A DNA stretch of 64,000 bases, from the NCBI GenBank assembly GCA_020850355.1, contig JADZEX010000072.1, forward strand, positions 1 through 64,000, in the 5' to 3' direction. This document shows, in pieces, positions 1-8,808 of the stretch. Below the pieces are notes generated by a model, which was not told where the DNA came from, did no database searches, and was given only the letters and a program-made list of their open reading frames with translations. The DNA is from Fimbriimonadaceae bacterium (lineage in GTDB: Bacteria; Armatimonadota; UBA10988). A program made the position numbers and the translations under genes. Numbering within the stretch: position 1 is the first letter of the stretch; each line of letters opens with the position of its first letter.

Positions 1-140
1 ATCGTTTCGCAACCGGTTTTGGGGCCCCCGGGGAGCCAGCGCCGACTCCCGGATCGGCTCTACAGGCCGATTGTGACCCAACTGACGAGCGGCGGCCCCC
101 AGCGGGGGGTGGCCGAGATTCGTCAGTAACGGAGCTGTGT

Positions 141-346
141 TCAAATCCATTCTAGATCGTCCCATGTGTCTCTGTGTTCGAGAGCCTCCTGCAGCGCGTG
201 GGCGACCTGGTTGGGGGGCCGGTGGCCACGGCTGGCGATGGCGGCGTGGCGGTTGAGAGTCCGTTCGACGCGGCTGGCGTAGTCCTGCGCGGGGCCCGGC
301 GGGCGGCAGAGCTTAAGGAAACGCCATTCGGGTCTGACCCCTTTGT
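141..346 (-). pseudogene. 3' remnant of an unrecognised gene
   Basis: Read on the minus strand this stretch gives about 60 codons with the GC-rich third positions of real genes here. It ends EHRDTWDDLEWI followed by TGA at 141-143. A segment PEWRFLKLCRPPGPAQDYA precedes a basic helix-like SRVERTLNRHAAIASRGH. There is no start codon or ribosome-binding site in frame, and coding character stops at a GGTCTGACCCCTTT half-site around 331-344. I do not recognise the family. The likeliest reading is the C-terminus of a gene cut off by a REP-type element; a chance open frame is possible. Confidence 0.4.
326..346. repeat. REP-like half-site
   Basis: The sequence GGGTCTGACCCCTTTG matches one arm of the GGGGTCAGGACC inverted repeats found intact at 17153-17251 and 38483-38542. 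Only one arm is visible. It lies exactly where the upstream gene remnant loses coding character and about 60 bp before the first complete gene. Confidence 0.5.
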
Positions 347-406
347 TTGACAGGCCTGTTCGCGCGGCGGGGGACGTGCTATAACCGCGGCGAAGTGGAG
401 CGGCCG

Positions 407-1474
407 ATGGAGAAGGTGCGGATCGGGTTCGTCGGCGTCGGCGGGATGGGGCAGTGTGCGCACTTGCGCAACTATGCGACGCTGCCGGAGTGCCAGGTGG
501 TGGCGCTGGCCGAGGTGCGGCCGGAGCTGGCGGCGCGGGTCGCTGCGAAGTACGGTGTGCCGCGGGTCTATGCCAACCACGAAGAGCTGCTGGCCGCCGA
601 AGAGGTCGATGGTCTGGTCGCCTCGCAGCCGTTCACGCGCCATGGGGTGCTGGTCCCCGAGTTGCTGGCCGCCGGTCGGCCGGTCTTCACCGAGAAGCCG
701 ATCTCCGGGTCGATCGCGGTCGGTGAGCGGATCGTCGCCGCGACGGCGGCCGCCGGGACCTGGCACATGGTGGGGTACCACAAACGCAGCGATCCGGCGA
801 CTGTGTGGGCCAAGGAGCGGATCGCCGAGCTGACCGCCAGCGGTGAGCTGGGTCCGCTGCGCTACGTCCGGATCACGATGCCCGCGGGCGACTGGATCGC
901 CGCCGGGTTCACCGATCTGCTGCACAGCAGCGAGCCCCTGCCGCCACTGACCTGGGATGCCCCGGAGCCGGATCTGGACGAGCAGGGCAACAAGGACTAC
1001 ATCAGTTTCGTCAACTACTACATCCACCAGGTCAACCTGCTGCGCCACTTGCTGGGCGAGCCGTACCGCGTGACCTACGCCGAGCCGTCGGGGGTCTTGC
1101 TGGCGGTGCAGAGCGCCAGCGGCGTGGCCGGGGTGATCGAGATGACGCCCTACCAGACCACCGTGGACTGGCAGGAGACCGCCCTGATCGCGTTCGAGAA
1201 GGGCTGGCTGCAGCTCACGTTGCCAGCGCCGTTGGCGAGTAACCGGCCCGGACAGGTTGAACTCTATCGCGACCCGGGCGGGGGGCGCACGCCGGAGCGG
1301 ATCACCCCAACCTTGCCCTGGGTCCACGCGATGCGGGCGCAGGCGGCCAACTTCTGTCGGGCGATTCGCGGCGAGGCCCCGCCGCCCTGCGACGGGCGGG
1401 AGGCGTTGGAGGACCTGCGCGTGGCCCGCCAGTACCTCGATCTCGCCCGCGCGGCCAAAGGAGCGGGAGCATGA
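407..1474 (+). CDS. Gfo/Idh/MocA family oxidoreductase
   Basis: A 355-residue NAD(P)-dependent dehydrogenase of the Gfo/Idh/MocA superfamily, which oxidises or reduces sugars and polyols in the cytosol. The Rossmann motif GVGGMG is at residues 10-15, the EKP motif (E96-K97-P98) carries the usual catalytic lysine, and H207 in NYYIHQVNLL fits the C-terminal substrate-binding domain. I chose the ATG at 407 because it starts directly before the first Rossmann strand and has a GGAG 7 nt upstream; an in-frame upstream start would add an unlikely tail. The stop overlaps the next start as ATGA, so the two genes are translationally coupled. The substrate cannot be read from sequence. Confidence 0.93.
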   Translation: MEKVRIGFVGVGGMGQCAHLRNYATLPECQVVALAEVRPELAARVAAKYGVPRVYANHEELLAAEEVDGLVASQPFTRHGVLVPELLAAGRPVFTEKPISGSIAVGERIVAATAAAGTWHMVGYHKRSDPATVWAKERIAELTASGELGPLRYVRITMPAGDWIAAGFTDLLHSSEPLPPLTWDAPEPDLDEQGNKDYISFVNYYIHQVNLLRHLLGEPYRVTYAEPSGVLLAVQSASGVAGVIEMTPYQTTVDWQETALIAFEKGWLQLTLPAPLASNRPGQVELYRDPGGGRTPERITPTLPWVHAMRAQAANFCRAIRGEAPPPCDGREALEDLRVARQYLDLARAAKGAGA

Positions 1475-2658
1475 GGCAGATCCGAACGCAGTTGCTACCC
1501 CTCGAGCGGTTGACTCGGGAGCCGGGGCAGCACTTCTTCGGCTACTACGACGTGCAGCCCTTCAGCGCCGACGGGCGCTACCACCTGGTGCATCGCGTCG
1601 ACTTCCGCGACCGCCTGACCGCGGCCACGGACCGCGCCGAGATCGGCCTCGTGCGGCTGTCCGACCTGCAGTACACCGCCGTCAGCAGCACCTACGCCTG
1701 GTGCTTCCAGCAGGGCTCGATGCTGCAGTGGCATCCGGTCGACCAGGACACCCGCATCCTGCACAACGCCTTCGTCAACGACAGCTTCCGGACCCTGGTG
1801 GTCGACATCACCAGCGGCGCCCAGCAGGTGCTCTCACGTCCGCTGGCGACGGTCGATCCGCTCGGGCGCTACGGTCTCAGCGTCAACTTCGCTCGGCAGT
1901 ACGACTTCCGGCCCGGTTACGGTTACGCCGGCCCGCGCGACCCCTGGATCGATGTCGCGCAGCCGGCCGACGACGGCATCTGGCGGGTCGATTTGGCGAG
2001 CGGCAAGTCCGACCTGCTGTACAGCCTGGCCGACCTCGCGGCGCTCTTTGACCACCCCTGGTTGCCCGGCGCCAAGCTGCTGATCAACCACCTCACCTGC
2101 AACTCGGATGGCAGCCGCTTCGTGGCGCTGCTGCGCAACTTCCCGCAGCCGGGCGTGACCTGGCAGACCGCGACCATTTTCGGCGACGCCACCGGTGGGC
2201 GGCTGTGGGTCGGCAACGACTTCGGCCACGCCAGTCACTACGGCTGGCGCGATCCGGAACACCTGCTGATCTGGGCCGACTGGCGCGACGCCGGCCGCGG
2301 CCTCTCCGTGGTCAACATCGAGACCGGTGAGGCGGAGCTGCTGGACCACGACTACTTCACCGCCGATGGCCACTGCAGCTACTCGCCCGACCTGACCAAG
2401 GTGCTCTACGACAGCTACCCCACGGCCGAAGGCTACCGCCGGCTGTACCTCTACGACGTCGAGAGCCGCCAGGGCGTGACGTTGGCGGAGCTCCGCACGG
2501 CGCCGCACGCCAGTCTGGCCTGCATCGACATCCGCTGCGACCTGCACCCGCGGTGGAACCGCCAGGGCACGGCGATTTCGTTCGACAGCGTGCACGAGGA
2601 TCACCGCCACGTCTACTGGTGCGAGCTGGGCGACCTGGCGGGCCGCTGGCAGCGCTGA
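1471..2658 (+). CDS. TolB/oligogalacturonate-lyase-like propeller protein
   Basis: A 395-residue protein with no signal peptide. It starts with GQHFFGYYDVQPFSADGRYH and ends with DIRCDLHPRWNRQGTAISFDS. Both resemble the repeated SPDG/WNxDG blades of WD40-like (PD40) propellers and the oligogalacturonate lyase-like family. Other blades show as GRYGLSVNF, NSDGSRFVAL and SPDLTKVLYDS. The ATG overlaps the stop of the dehydrogenase upstream, so a sugar-catabolic pair is plausible. Whether it is a lyase or a binding propeller is undecided: conserved histidines (HFF, HC, HPRW) could bind metal, but I cannot verify the active site. Confidence 0.7.
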   Translation: MRQIRTQLLPLERLTREPGQHFFGYYDVQPFSADGRYHLVHRVDFRDRLTAATDRAEIGLVRLSDLQYTAVSSTYAWCFQQGSMLQWHPVDQDTRILHNAFVNDSFRTLVVDITSGAQQVLSRPLATVDPLGRYGLSVNFARQYDFRPGYGYAGPRDPWIDVAQPADDGIWRVDLASGKSDLLYSLADLAALFDHPWLPGAKLLINHLTCNSDGSRFVALLRNFPQPGVTWQTATIFGDATGGRLWVGNDFGHASHYGWRDPEHLLIWADWRDAGRGLSVVNIETGEAELLDHDYFTADGHCSYSPDLTKVLYDSYPTAEGYRRLYLYDVESRQGVTLAELRTAPHASLACIDIRCDLHPRWNRQGTAISFDSVHEDHRHVYWCELGDLAGRWQR

Positions 2659-2686
2659 ACCGCGCCTGCCGAGCCGCGGCGCGGGC

Positions 2687-2715
2687 TTGACAGATCCACA
2701 GCTCCGGGGCACAGT
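2687..2715 (+). promoter_or_regulatory. Promoter of rmlC-like gene, predicted leaderless
   Basis: TTGACA at 2687-2692 is separated by 17 bp from CACAGT at 2710-2715. The start codon at 2722 begins only 6 nt after the -10 hexamer, so initiation at the normal distance would place the first transcribed base at or next to the ATG. No Shine-Dalgarno sequence is present. Confidence 0.6.
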
Positions 2716-2721
2716 GCGGCC

Positions 2722-3303
2722 ATGGGAACCGACTGCGTGGTGACGCCCGAGACCGTCCGCGCGCCGCGCCGCACGGCGACGGCGATCGCGGGCGTCTGGC
2801 ACCATCGCCTGGACTCCCACCCCGATTCGCGCGGCGACTTCACCGAGGTCTGGCGCGACGAGTGGGCGCTCTGCCGGCAGCCGGTGCAGTGGAATCTGGC
2901 CCGCAACCGGGCCGGGGTGCTGCGCGGCGTCCACCTCCACCACCGGCATCACGACTACTTGGTCCTGACCGCCGGCAGCGCGGTCTTCGGGCTGGCCGAC
3001 CTGCGGGCCGGCTCGCCGACGGAGGGCGTGCGGATCTGTCTGACGATCACCTCCGAGACCTTGCAGGGCCTGGTGATCCCCCCCGGCGTGGCGCACGGCT
3101 TCTGGTTCGCCGAGCCGGCGACGCACCTCTATGCCGTCAGCCACTACTGGGCCCACGACGACGAACTGGGCGTGCGCTGGAACGATCCCGACCTGGCGTT
3201 GCCCTGGCCGGCGGCGGTCGGCGCGCCGCTGCTGTCGCCGCGCGACCAGACTCTCGGGCCGTTGGCCGACCTGCTGCCACAAGTGCCGGTCCACCAGGCT
3301 TAG
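2722..3303 (+). CDS. dTDP-4-dehydrorhamnose 3,5-epimerase-like protein
   Basis: A 193-residue cupin of the RmlC family, which epimerises C3 and C5 of dTDP-4-keto-6-deoxyglucose on the way to dTDP-rhamnose. Typical landmarks are RGDFTEVWRDEW near residue 40, the catalytic-histidine motif RGVHLH with H71, the GVAHGFWF motif with H125, and the C-terminal GVRWNDPDLALPWP block. The length matches the family. No rmlA, rmlB or rmlD lies nearby, so the gene may serve another NDP-sugar. It ends convergently with the next gene, their stop codons overlapping. Confidence 0.85.
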   Translation: MGTDCVVTPETVRAPRRTATAIAGVWHHRLDSHPDSRGDFTEVWRDEWALCRQPVQWNLARNRAGVLRGVHLHHRHHDYLVLTAGSAVFGLADLRAGSPTEGVRICLTITSETLQGLVIPPGVAHGFWFAEPATHLYAVSHYWAHDDELGVRWNDPDLALPWPAAVGAPLLSPRDQTLGPLADLLPQVPVHQA

Positions 3304-4241
3304 GGCGCTACGCCGGCCGCCCGACGGATCGCCGCGACGGCGCGCACCACCGCCAGCCCGGCGGCCGCGTCGGTCGGTGGCGGTGGCCCGCCGCGGAGGT
3401 GGTCCACGAACCAGGCCAGCTCGCGGAGGAGCGGCAGCTCGGCGCTGAGCGGCCGGTCCTCCGAGGCCATGTCGAGACCGTCGCCCGTCGGGCGGTGGAC
3501 GGTGACGCTGCTGGCGTACCCGTCGGCCAGCACCGCCACGCCCTGCGCACAGGACAACGCAAACCACCGCCGCCGCTCCGGGGAGTTCGCCGAGACCTCC
3601 AGGCTGAGGTAGGGCTGGGCCCCGAACCAGGCGTAGCAGTGCGTTACCGCACCGGCCGGGTTGACCTCGGCCACGGCCCCCCGCAGCGCCGGCAACTCAC
3701 GCAGCACCGCCTGCGCAATGGACAGACCGTGCGGTGCCAGGATCCAGAGCACGTCCACGTCGTCGTGCGGCTGTCCCCAGCTCAGGTGCTGCATCCGCAG
3801 CCCCTGGACCGCCCCCAACTCGCCGCTGGCGGCGATCCGCGCCAGTTCCTGCACGCCCGGGTGGTACCACCACTTGTGCATCACAAAGACCCGCTCCCCG
3901 GCGGCGGCGACGATGGCCGCCGCGGACTCCTCGTCGCAGGTCAGCGGCTTCTCGACGAATAGCGGCACCTCTCGCGACAGCAGCGCCTGCACCACCGCGG
4001 CATGGGTACTGGTCGGCGTCGCCACCACGACTCCCGCGACGGCCGGCAGGGCGGACAACCGGTCGACCAGTGCGACGGCCCCCGCCTCGGCGGCGCGCTG
4101 CCGGCTGGCCTCCGAGCGCGCGACCACCGTCACGTGGCAGCCGAGGGCGACCAGATCGCGCACGATGTGGCGCCCCCATCGCCCGCAGCCAACGAGGCCG
4201 ACGGGCAGGTCGGCGCGCGCTTGAGCACAATCGGACGGCAT
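3300..4241 (-). CDS. Gfo/Idh/MocA family oxidoreductase
   Basis: A 313-residue cytosolic NAD(P)-dependent dehydrogenase. The Rossmann motif GLVGCGRWGRH lies near residue 15, ATPTSTHAAVV forms the next nucleotide-contact strand, and VEKPLTCDE holds the catalytic lysine. The C-terminal half contains HLSWGQPHDDVDVLW and a histidine-rich strand expected of the substrate domain. Proteins of this size often act on nucleotide-linked sugars, which would suit the epimerase it converges on, but this is inference. The ATG at 4241 lacks a clear ribosome-binding site. The AT-richer island begins just upstream. Confidence 0.9.
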   Translation of the reverse strand: MPSDCAQARADLPVGLVGCGRWGRHIVRDLVALGCHVTVVARSEASRQRAAEAGAVALVDRLSALPAVAGVVVATPTSTHAAVVQALLSREVPLFVEKPLTCDEESAAAIVAAAGERVFVMHKWWYHPGVQELARIAASGELGAVQGLRMQHLSWGQPHDDVDVLWILAPHGLSIAQAVLRELPALRGAVAEVNPAGAVTHCYAWFGAQPYLSLEVSANSPERRRWFALSCAQGVAVLADGYASSVTVHRPTGDGLDMASEDRPLSAELPLLRELAWFVDHLRGGPPPPTDAAAGLAVVRAVAAIRRAAGVAP

Positions 4242-4297
4242 TGGCGACGGCTCCGCGGTTCAGCGCACCCGTTCGCCGGCCCGTCAACCGATCCTCG

Positions 4298-4327
4298 CCG
4301 GCTACCCCGATCCCGTGCCTTGCGACG
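4298..4327 (+). repeat. Left copy of 30-bp direct repeat flanking the island
   Basis: This 30-bp sequence (CCGGCTACCCCGAT, then CCCGTGCCTTGCGACG) recurs at 5471-5500 in the same orientation with a single C/T difference. The two copies bracket the AT-richer gene at 4571-5413. The flanks outside the 30 bp differ apart from a weak GCCGCC similarity after each copy. Confidence 0.85.
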
Positions 4328-4570
4328 GTTGCCGCCGGTGCGCCTGGCAGTTACGGAGCTAGCCTAGACCGCGAGTTGGGCGACTCGACATCGCAGTTTG
4401 GCCTTGCGAACCTGATGCCTGTCGGTCTGGCGATGCGCTATTGTAGGAGGTGTTTGCGAGTAGCTCGTTCAGGCTTGACGCCACGCCTAGTCTAGCATAC
4501 CATCCGGCCCTGAGATGAAGTTGGTGGATGTGCGAGGACATCTAGCACGGAGGGCCAGGGAGCAGCATCG
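4328..4570. other. AT-richer leader region of the island
   Basis: No gene is visible between the left direct repeat and 4571. Base composition falls from the GC-rich background to an even mix, with runs such as GCGCTATTGTAGGAGG and TAGTCTAGCATACC. It contains the promoter at 4475-4503 and a roughly 60-nt untranslated leader. The composition matches the gene that follows rather than the chromosome around it. Confidence 0.6.
4475..4503 (+). promoter_or_regulatory. Promoter of HEPN-like gene
   Basis: TTGACG (4475-4480), a 17-bp spacer and TACCAT (4498-4503) form a sigma-70-type promoter. A GGGAG at 4558-4562 lies 8 nt before the ATG at 4571, so this transcript has an ordinary leader, unlike several chromosomal genes in this window. 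Confidence 0.6.
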
Positions 4571-5413
4571 ATGGGGAACAGAAGGTATTTCTCGGAACGG
4601 GCAGGACGCCACCCGACTGGGGGCAAGTTCGACCTAGATGGGCTTCGATCCCTGTTTCTTTCGACGTACCGACAACTGGCCTCGGATGGCTACTTCCAGG
4701 AAGCTCTTGGCTATGACTGTGTAGATGCAGGTCGAGTTCCTGGAAGTTGTGGCTCAGATCTCAATGCGTTCTTCTACACCCAGCTGGCAAGACCATCGCT
4801 CTGGCCGATCGAGGAGAAGAGCGCCGATTACTCGGAAGATGACGTCTTCGATGTCATCGAGCTACTACACGACATCTCATCCAAGGGTATTGAGGGCACA
4901 TATCACCAGTACGGTGACTGTGGTATGCATTACACCGCATTCGACCAAGATGCCGGTCGGCAGATGTACCGTCAGGCAGTGCAGCGGTTCCTGCGCCGCT
5001 ATCGAACGGGGTTCGATCTCAGCGTCGACGGCCAGATCGTAGCCATGGCACCGGACGGTCTCGGCGATCTGCTGGACCAGCCCCCGCCAAGCCGCGAGCC
5101 CGCCGGAGTCGGTGGGCTCGTAGCTCGTGCGGTGCGCAAGTTCCGCCATCGCGGTGCGACGGAGAGTGACCGACGCGAAGCGGTCAGAGACTTGGCGGAC
5201 GTGCTTGAATACCTGCGGTCCGAAGCCAAGCGTTCACTTACTTCTAAGGACGAGGGCGATCTGTTCAACATCGCCAACAACTTCGGCATCCGGCATTGCA
5301 ATGATCATCAGAAGACGGACTACGATCCGGAGATCTGGTTGGACTGGATCTTCTACTGGTATTTGGCTACCATACACGCCATCAGTCAGGTGATCGAGAA
5401 GCGGAACCAGTGA
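4571..5413 (+). CDS. Hypothetical protein with C-terminal HEPN-like motif
   Basis: A 280-residue protein with no signal peptide or membrane segment. The C-terminal third has an R-x4-H motif (R241 to H246, in IRHCNDHQKTDYD) between predicted helices, with W- and Y-rich WLDWIFYWYLATIHA after it. This is the pattern of HEPN-domain RNases and abortive-infection proteins. The N-terminal part (GGKFDLDGLRSLFLSTYRQL) is not recognised; a basic linker lies around residues 170-210. Composition is clearly more AT-rich than all neighbours, and 30-bp direct repeats flank the gene, so recent transfer is likely. The HEPN call rests on one motif and helix pattern. A non-catalytic HEPN relative or an unrelated helical protein is possible. 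Confidence 0.6.
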   Translation: MGNRRYFSERAGRHPTGGKFDLDGLRSLFLSTYRQLASDGYFQEALGYDCVDAGRVPGSCGSDLNAFFYTQLARPSLWPIEEKSADYSEDDVFDVIELLHDISSKGIEGTYHQYGDCGMHYTAFDQDAGRQMYRQAVQRFLRRYRTGFDLSVDGQIVAMAPDGLGDLLDQPPPSREPAGVGGLVARAVRKFRHRGATESDRREAVRDLADVLEYLRSEAKRSLTSKDEGDLFNIANNFGIRHCNDHQKTDYDPEIWLDWIFYWYLATIHAISQVIEKRNQ

Positions 5414-5470
5414 TCCAGATAAGGCAGCCGAGAGTGCAGCCAGCGTATTCTGGCTTGTCCGCGGCGGCCC

Positions 5471-5500
5471 CCGGCTACCCCGATTCCGTGCCTTGCGACG
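5471..5500 (+). repeat. Right copy of 30-bp direct repeat
   Basis: It differs from 4298-4327 only by T for C at the fifteenth base. Its last bases, CCTTGCGACG, provide the -35 hexamer of the promoter for the gene at 5538, so the copy next to 5538 looks like the functional original. Confidence 0.85.
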
Positions 5501-5521
5501 CTCGCCGGCGGCGGGTAGAGT
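5493..5521 (+). promoter_or_regulatory. Promoter of DUF4832-like glycosidase gene
   Basis: TTGCGA (5493-5498), a 17-bp spacer and TAGAGT (5516-5521). The -35 element lies inside the right direct repeat. A GCGGAG at 5526-5531 is 6 nt before the ATG at 5538 and can serve as ribosome-binding site. Confidence 0.55.
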
Positions 5522-5537
5522 CAACGCGGAGCCTGCC

Positions 5538-6878
5538 ATGTGGTCGTTATGCGCCTTGCTCGGTCCTGCCCTGACCGCCGCCCCGGTGGTGGTGCAGCCG
5601 GTTGAGAGCGACGCTGTCTTCGCCAATCCGCATCAGGGCTGGCAGACCTTCCACCGCACCGCCGCGGCCGATCCGGCGCTCGCCGGGTTGCCCAGCGCGT
5701 CGGCCTACTACCGCTTCTACTGGCGGGACCTCGAACCGGTCGCAGGGCAGATTGACTTCGCGCGGCTCGATGCGCTGCTGGAGCAGTGCCGGGCGGCGGG
5801 GCAGCAACTGGCCTGGCGGCTGATGTGCCTTGGCACCGACCGGCGGCCTTGCGACACGCCCGACTGGCTCCGCGCGAAGTGTCCCGGGACGGAGTTCCAG
5901 CTCGGCGACGATGGCATCACGCGGTGGGCGCCCGACCTGGACAGCCCGGTCTTCCAGGAGGCCCACGCCCGCACGGTGCGGGCGCTGGCGGCACGCTATG
6001 ACGGGCATCCGGACCTCGACCTGCTGGACATCGGCACCGTCGGCCTGTGGGGCGAGTGGCACATGTCCGGCACCGGGGTCAAGATGCCCAGCCTGGCGAC
6101 CCGGCAGGCGATCGTCGACCTGTGGCGGGGCAGCTTCCCGCGGACCGCGACGGTGATGCTGATCGGCGACCTGGACCCGCTGCGCCACGCCCTGGCGGGC
6201 GGTGCCGGCTGGCGCGCCGACTGCCTCGGCGACCTCGGCGGGTTCTCACCGACCTGGAACCACATGCAGCACTTCTACCGCCAGCAGCTTGAGAAGGCAG
6301 GCGGCAACGAGGCCTGGAAGCAGGCGCCGGTCGCATTCGAGTCGTGCTGGGACATGCGCAAGTGGGTCGCCGAGGGCTGGCCGCTGCGGACCATCTTCGA
6401 CTACGCCCTGGACCTGCACGCCAGCTACCTCAACAACAAGTCGGCGCCGCTGCCCGAGGGCTCCCGTCCCGAGGTGGAGCGCTTCCTGCGCAAGCTGGGC
6501 TACCGCCTGGTGCTCCGCCGTCTGACCCACCCCGCCACGGCGCCCGCCGGCAGCACCCTCGAGGCGGTCACCGCCTGGGACAACGTCGGCGTCGCCCCGC
6601 CCTACCACGACTATCACCTGGCCTTCCGCCTGCAACAAGCGGCCGGCGGGCCACCGCTGCTGCTGACCGATCCTACCACCCTCCGCGGCCGGTTGCCCGG
6701 GTCGTGGACCCAGACCAGCCGTCTCAGCCTGCCCGCCGACCTGCCGCCGGGCGACTCCCAGCTCGCCCTGGCCTTCGTCCGGCCCGGCGAAACGACGCCG
6801 GCGCTGCGCCTGGCGATCGAGGGGCGCGGTGAGGACGGCTGGTCTGCGCTCAGCCGAGTGACGGTGATGGCGCGGTAG
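5538..6878 (+). CDS. Exported DUF4832/GH42-like glycosidase
   Basis: A 446-residue protein beginning with a short signal peptide (MWSLCALLGPALTAAP). It continues with NPHQGWQTFHRT near residue 30 and YYRFYWRDLEPVAGQIDF, the opening of a TIM barrel as in GH42-like and DUF4832/DUF4874 proteins. GLWGEWHMSG (about residue 170) supplies a candidate acid/base glutamate. A beta-rich C-terminal domain starts near residue 330 (VLRRLTHPATAPAGSTLEA) and looks like the DUF4832 sandwich. It probably acts on polysaccharide outside the cytoplasm. The ATG at 5538 is chosen because the signal peptide starts there. Its 3' end overlaps the convergent PepSY gene by 29 bp. Confidence 0.75.
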   Translation: MWSLCALLGPALTAAPVVVQPVESDAVFANPHQGWQTFHRTAAADPALAGLPSASAYYRFYWRDLEPVAGQIDFARLDALLEQCRAAGQQLAWRLMCLGTDRRPCDTPDWLRAKCPGTEFQLGDDGITRWAPDLDSPVFQEAHARTVRALAARYDGHPDLDLLDIGTVGLWGEWHMSGTGVKMPSLATRQAIVDLWRGSFPRTATVMLIGDLDPLRHALAGGAGWRADCLGDLGGFSPTWNHMQHFYRQQLEKAGGNEAWKQAPVAFESCWDMRKWVAEGWPLRTIFDYALDLHASYLNNKSAPLPEGSRPEVERFLRKLGYRLVLRRLTHPATAPAGSTLEAVTAWDNVGVAPPYHDYHLAFRLQQAAGGPPLLLTDPTTLRGRLPGSWTQTSRLSLPADLPPGDSQLALAFVRPGETTPALRLAIEGRGEDGWSALSRVTVMAR

Positions 6879-7965
6879 GGCGCCGCCGCCAAGGCCACCA
6901 GAGATACAGACCGCTGCCGAACAGCCCAGCGGGAGTCAGACCACCGACGGTGTACAGCAGCTTGGTGACCCAACCACCGGTCAGCCCGAAGTGGAGGTCA
7001 TCGAGGGCCACCTCGAAGCGCTTTCCACGCGACGCCGTGTCGCCGCGCTGGACCAGCAACACCCGCGCGTCGGCCGGATCGAGCCAGACCTCCGCAGCTT
7101 GCGCCCATCCGCGCGGGGAGCGGAAGGCGGCTACGAAGGGCTCTCCAGAGCCGAATCCGGGCTCGACCAGCACCAGTGGCAGGTCGGGTACGGCGGCGCG
7201 GGCTGTCGCCACCAGTTGGTCCAGCCCAAGCCGTGGCCGACCAGGCTTCGGCACCACCGGCGCGGGCTCTCCGAGCCAGTGGGCCAGGCGCCCCGCCGTG
7301 ATGGTCTCGGAGACCAGCAGCACCGCCGTGGTGGTGGTCAGCAGCAGGACCGGCAGGCCGGTCAGGCCGCCGAGGTTGTGCCAGGCGAGGAGTTGTCGCC
7401 GCGGAGGTGTCCCGCGCCGCGGCCGCAGGCTGCGCCAGCAAGCAGAGCGACTGCGCGGCCACCAGGTCCAGAGCCCGGAGCCGAGCAGCACCACTGCCAG
7501 GGCGCTGCACCAGCCGTTCAGGAGGAGCCCACGAGGGCCGAGCAGCAGATTCTCATGGAACGCCGAGACCAGGCCGATCCAGAGGTCGGTCTTGCGGTAG
7601 GGTTGGTAGACGGTGCCGTCGAACGGGTCGATCTTGTAGACGATGCCGCCACTGCGACGAAGCGGGACCAGAAAGTGCGGGTAGCGGAAGTTCGGTATCA
7701 CGATCAGGCGCAGGTCCGTGAGCTGGATGGTGGGGTCAGCCTGTTGCAGGGCGGCCACCACCTGGCTGAGCGGCAGCCGCGGCTGATCGAGCGCCTGACG
7801 CCGGTAGGGATGGCGCCAGAGCAGCTCGCTCCGAATCAGCTCCGGGCCCCAGGCCAACACGCTGCCGGTGGCGCCGATCAACGCCAGCCAGCCGCCCAGC
7901 AGCAGGCCCAACCACAGGTGTACCTGGCGCCAGAGGCGTCGCCAGTCGACGGTCCGCCGTCGCAT
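6850..7965 (-). CDS. PepSY-associated TM helix protein
   Basis: A 371-residue inner-membrane protein with four hydrophobic segments: residues about 15-37 (LWLGLLLGGWLALIGATGSV), 145-165, 195-220 and 345-360. Conserved features of the PepSY_TM family are HLWLG in the first helix, FHENLLLGPRG before the second, WHNLGGLTGLP at the third and DDLHFGLTGGW before the last. Members are usually linked to siderophore uptake or reductive iron release. Its gene follows the pseudopilin gene by 54 bp on the same strand, and a Fur-like palindrome lies upstream of the pair, which agrees with an iron role. Substrate and partners are unknown. Confidence 0.88.
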   Translation of the reverse strand: MRRRTVDWRRLWRQVHLWLGLLLGGWLALIGATGSVLAWGPELIRSELLWRHPYRRQALDQPRLPLSQVVAALQQADPTIQLTDLRLIVIPNFRYPHFLVPLRRSGGIVYKIDPFDGTVYQPYRKTDLWIGLVSAFHENLLLGPRGLLLNGWCSALAVVLLGSGLWTWWPRSRSACWRSLRPRRGTPPRRQLLAWHNLGGLTGLPVLLLTTTTAVLLVSETITAGRLAHWLGEPAPVVPKPGRPRLGLDQLVATARAAVPDLPLVLVEPGFGSGEPFVAAFRSPRGWAQAAEVWLDPADARVLLVQRGDTASRGKRFEVALDDLHFGLTGGWVTKLLYTVGGLTPAGLFGSGLYLWWPWRRRPTAPSPSLG

Positions 7966-8019
7966 CGCGCCCTCCCGGCCCCGTCAGCCGGCCGTTCGCC
8001 AGCCGGCTGACGGCGCGTC

Positions 8020-8808
<789 letters not shown>

